From: Blastococcus sp. CT_GayMR20
GTDB lineage: Bacteria; Actinomycetota; Actinomycetes; Mycobacteriales; Geodermatophilaceae
Length of the DNA stretch: 5,756 bases
Direction of reading: 5' to 3'
NCBI RefSeq assembly: GCF_004570345.1
Contig: NZ_SPQM01000215.1
Coordinates: forward strand, 1-5,756
In this document: piece by piece, positions 5,623 to 5,756 of the stretch
Layout of the letters: each line of letters starts with the position of its first letter
Numbering within the stretch: the first letter of the stretch is position 1
The notes under the pieces: model-generated
Databases searched by the model: none
The model's input: the letters and a program-made list of their open reading frames with translations, nothing else
What the model was told of the DNA's origin: nothing
Translations under genes and position numbers: made by a program

Positions 5623-5756
5623 GTGGCGTTCCTGGTTGTGCTCGTGATCGCGGTCGTGGTCGTCGTGCTGGTCATGCGGGCTGCGGCCGCCCCGGGGAGG
5701 CCCGGTGGCGGCCTCCGCGCGCCGCGTGCGGCCCGTCCCCGGCCGCAGCGGCCGAG
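5623..5756 (+). CDS. small single-pass membrane protein, 3' end cut by window
   Basis: The visible 44 codons begin with GTG at 5623, preceded by AGGGGG (5610-5615) at a 7-base spacing, and run open to the right edge. The product starts with a valine-rich hydrophobic stretch, AFLVVLVIAVVVVVLVM (2-18), suited to one membrane span or an uncleaved signal anchor. An Arg/Pro/Gly/Ala-rich, low-complexity, basic segment follows. A TACGCT -10-like element lies at 5594-5599. It diverges from the Lrp-type gene, so the two may share regulation. I do not recognise the family. An overlapping frame from an ATG at 5604 is also open but has no ribosome site and gives an arginine/glycine-rich product without a hydrophobic segment. 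Confidence 0.6.
   Translation, partial: MAFLVVLVIAVVVVVLVMRAAAAPGRPGGGLRAPRAARPRPQRP

Noticed and set aside
5556..5675. Longest possible start for the Lrp-type gene (197 residues)
   Set aside because: The first 40 residues (Thr-rich, then RTSVRILLADGR) show no family similarity and would cover the divergent promoter and the ribosome site of the right-edge gene.
5604..5756. ATG-initiated frame overlapping the right-edge gene
   Set aside because: It has no Shine-Dalgarno and an Arg/Gly-rich product; the GTG frame at 5623 has a good ribosome site and a clear hydrophobic segment.
1..5756. tRNA, rRNA, CRISPR arrays, insertion sequences, phage attachment sites, riboswitches
   Set aside because: I saw no cloverleaf, regular repeat-spacer pattern, transposase motifs or terminal inverted repeats; the window is almost entirely filled by housekeeping genes.

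Overview
The window is chromosomal DNA from a high-GC actinobacterium. The evidence is strong G/C bias at third codon positions, frequent GTG starts, 1 to 11 base gene overlaps, and an actinobacterial-style menaquinone locus with a DUF4229 gene. A Geodermatophilaceae-like host is my guess from the general look of the proteins; no marker in the window proves it.

Layout. Bases 1-28 hold the first codons of a minus-strand gene that runs off the left edge. It is preceded by a 134-base intergenic stretch with an 8-bp-stem hairpin (51-71) and a tandem 9-bp direct repeat (120-139). Next come menD (163-1842, minus) and menC (1839-2765, minus). They are joined by a GTGA stop/start overlap and are transcribed leftward in the order menC-menD. 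A 41-base gap separates menC from the divergent pair menE (2807-3919, plus) and menA (3919-4791, plus), which share one base. The gap carries two back-to-back TAnnnT -10 elements, each 7-8 bases from a GTG start, so leaderless transcription in both directions is likely. menA converges on a small DUF4229 membrane protein gene (4781-5089, minus). The two stop codons lie at the ends of a shared 11-bp palindrome. The DUF4229 gene overlaps the 3' end of an Lrp/AsnC-family regulator gene (5082-5510, minus; start uncertain). A divergent promoter region with several short palindromes separates the regulator from a small single-membrane-segment protein (5623 onward, plus) that is cut by the right edge.

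How the genes work together. MenD makes SEPHCHC from isochorismate and 2-oxoglutarate. After loss of pyruvate (MenH, not in the window), MenC dehydrates SHCHC to o-succinylbenzoate. MenE activates that as the CoA thioester. MenB (not in the window) closes the ring, giving after thioester hydrolysis 1,4-dihydroxy-2-naphthoate. MenA prenylates this at the membrane to demethylmenaquinone. MenF, MenB, MenH and the final methyltransferase must be encoded elsewhere. The Lrp-type regulator and the DUF4229 protein form a separate translationally coupled pair; any link to quinone metabolism is inferred from position only.

I see no mobile element, CRISPR array, tRNA, rRNA or convincing new system. The most interesting signals are regulatory: the compact menC/menE divergent promoter, the helically spaced palindromes beside the regulator gene, the regulator's odd start, and the repeats left of menD.
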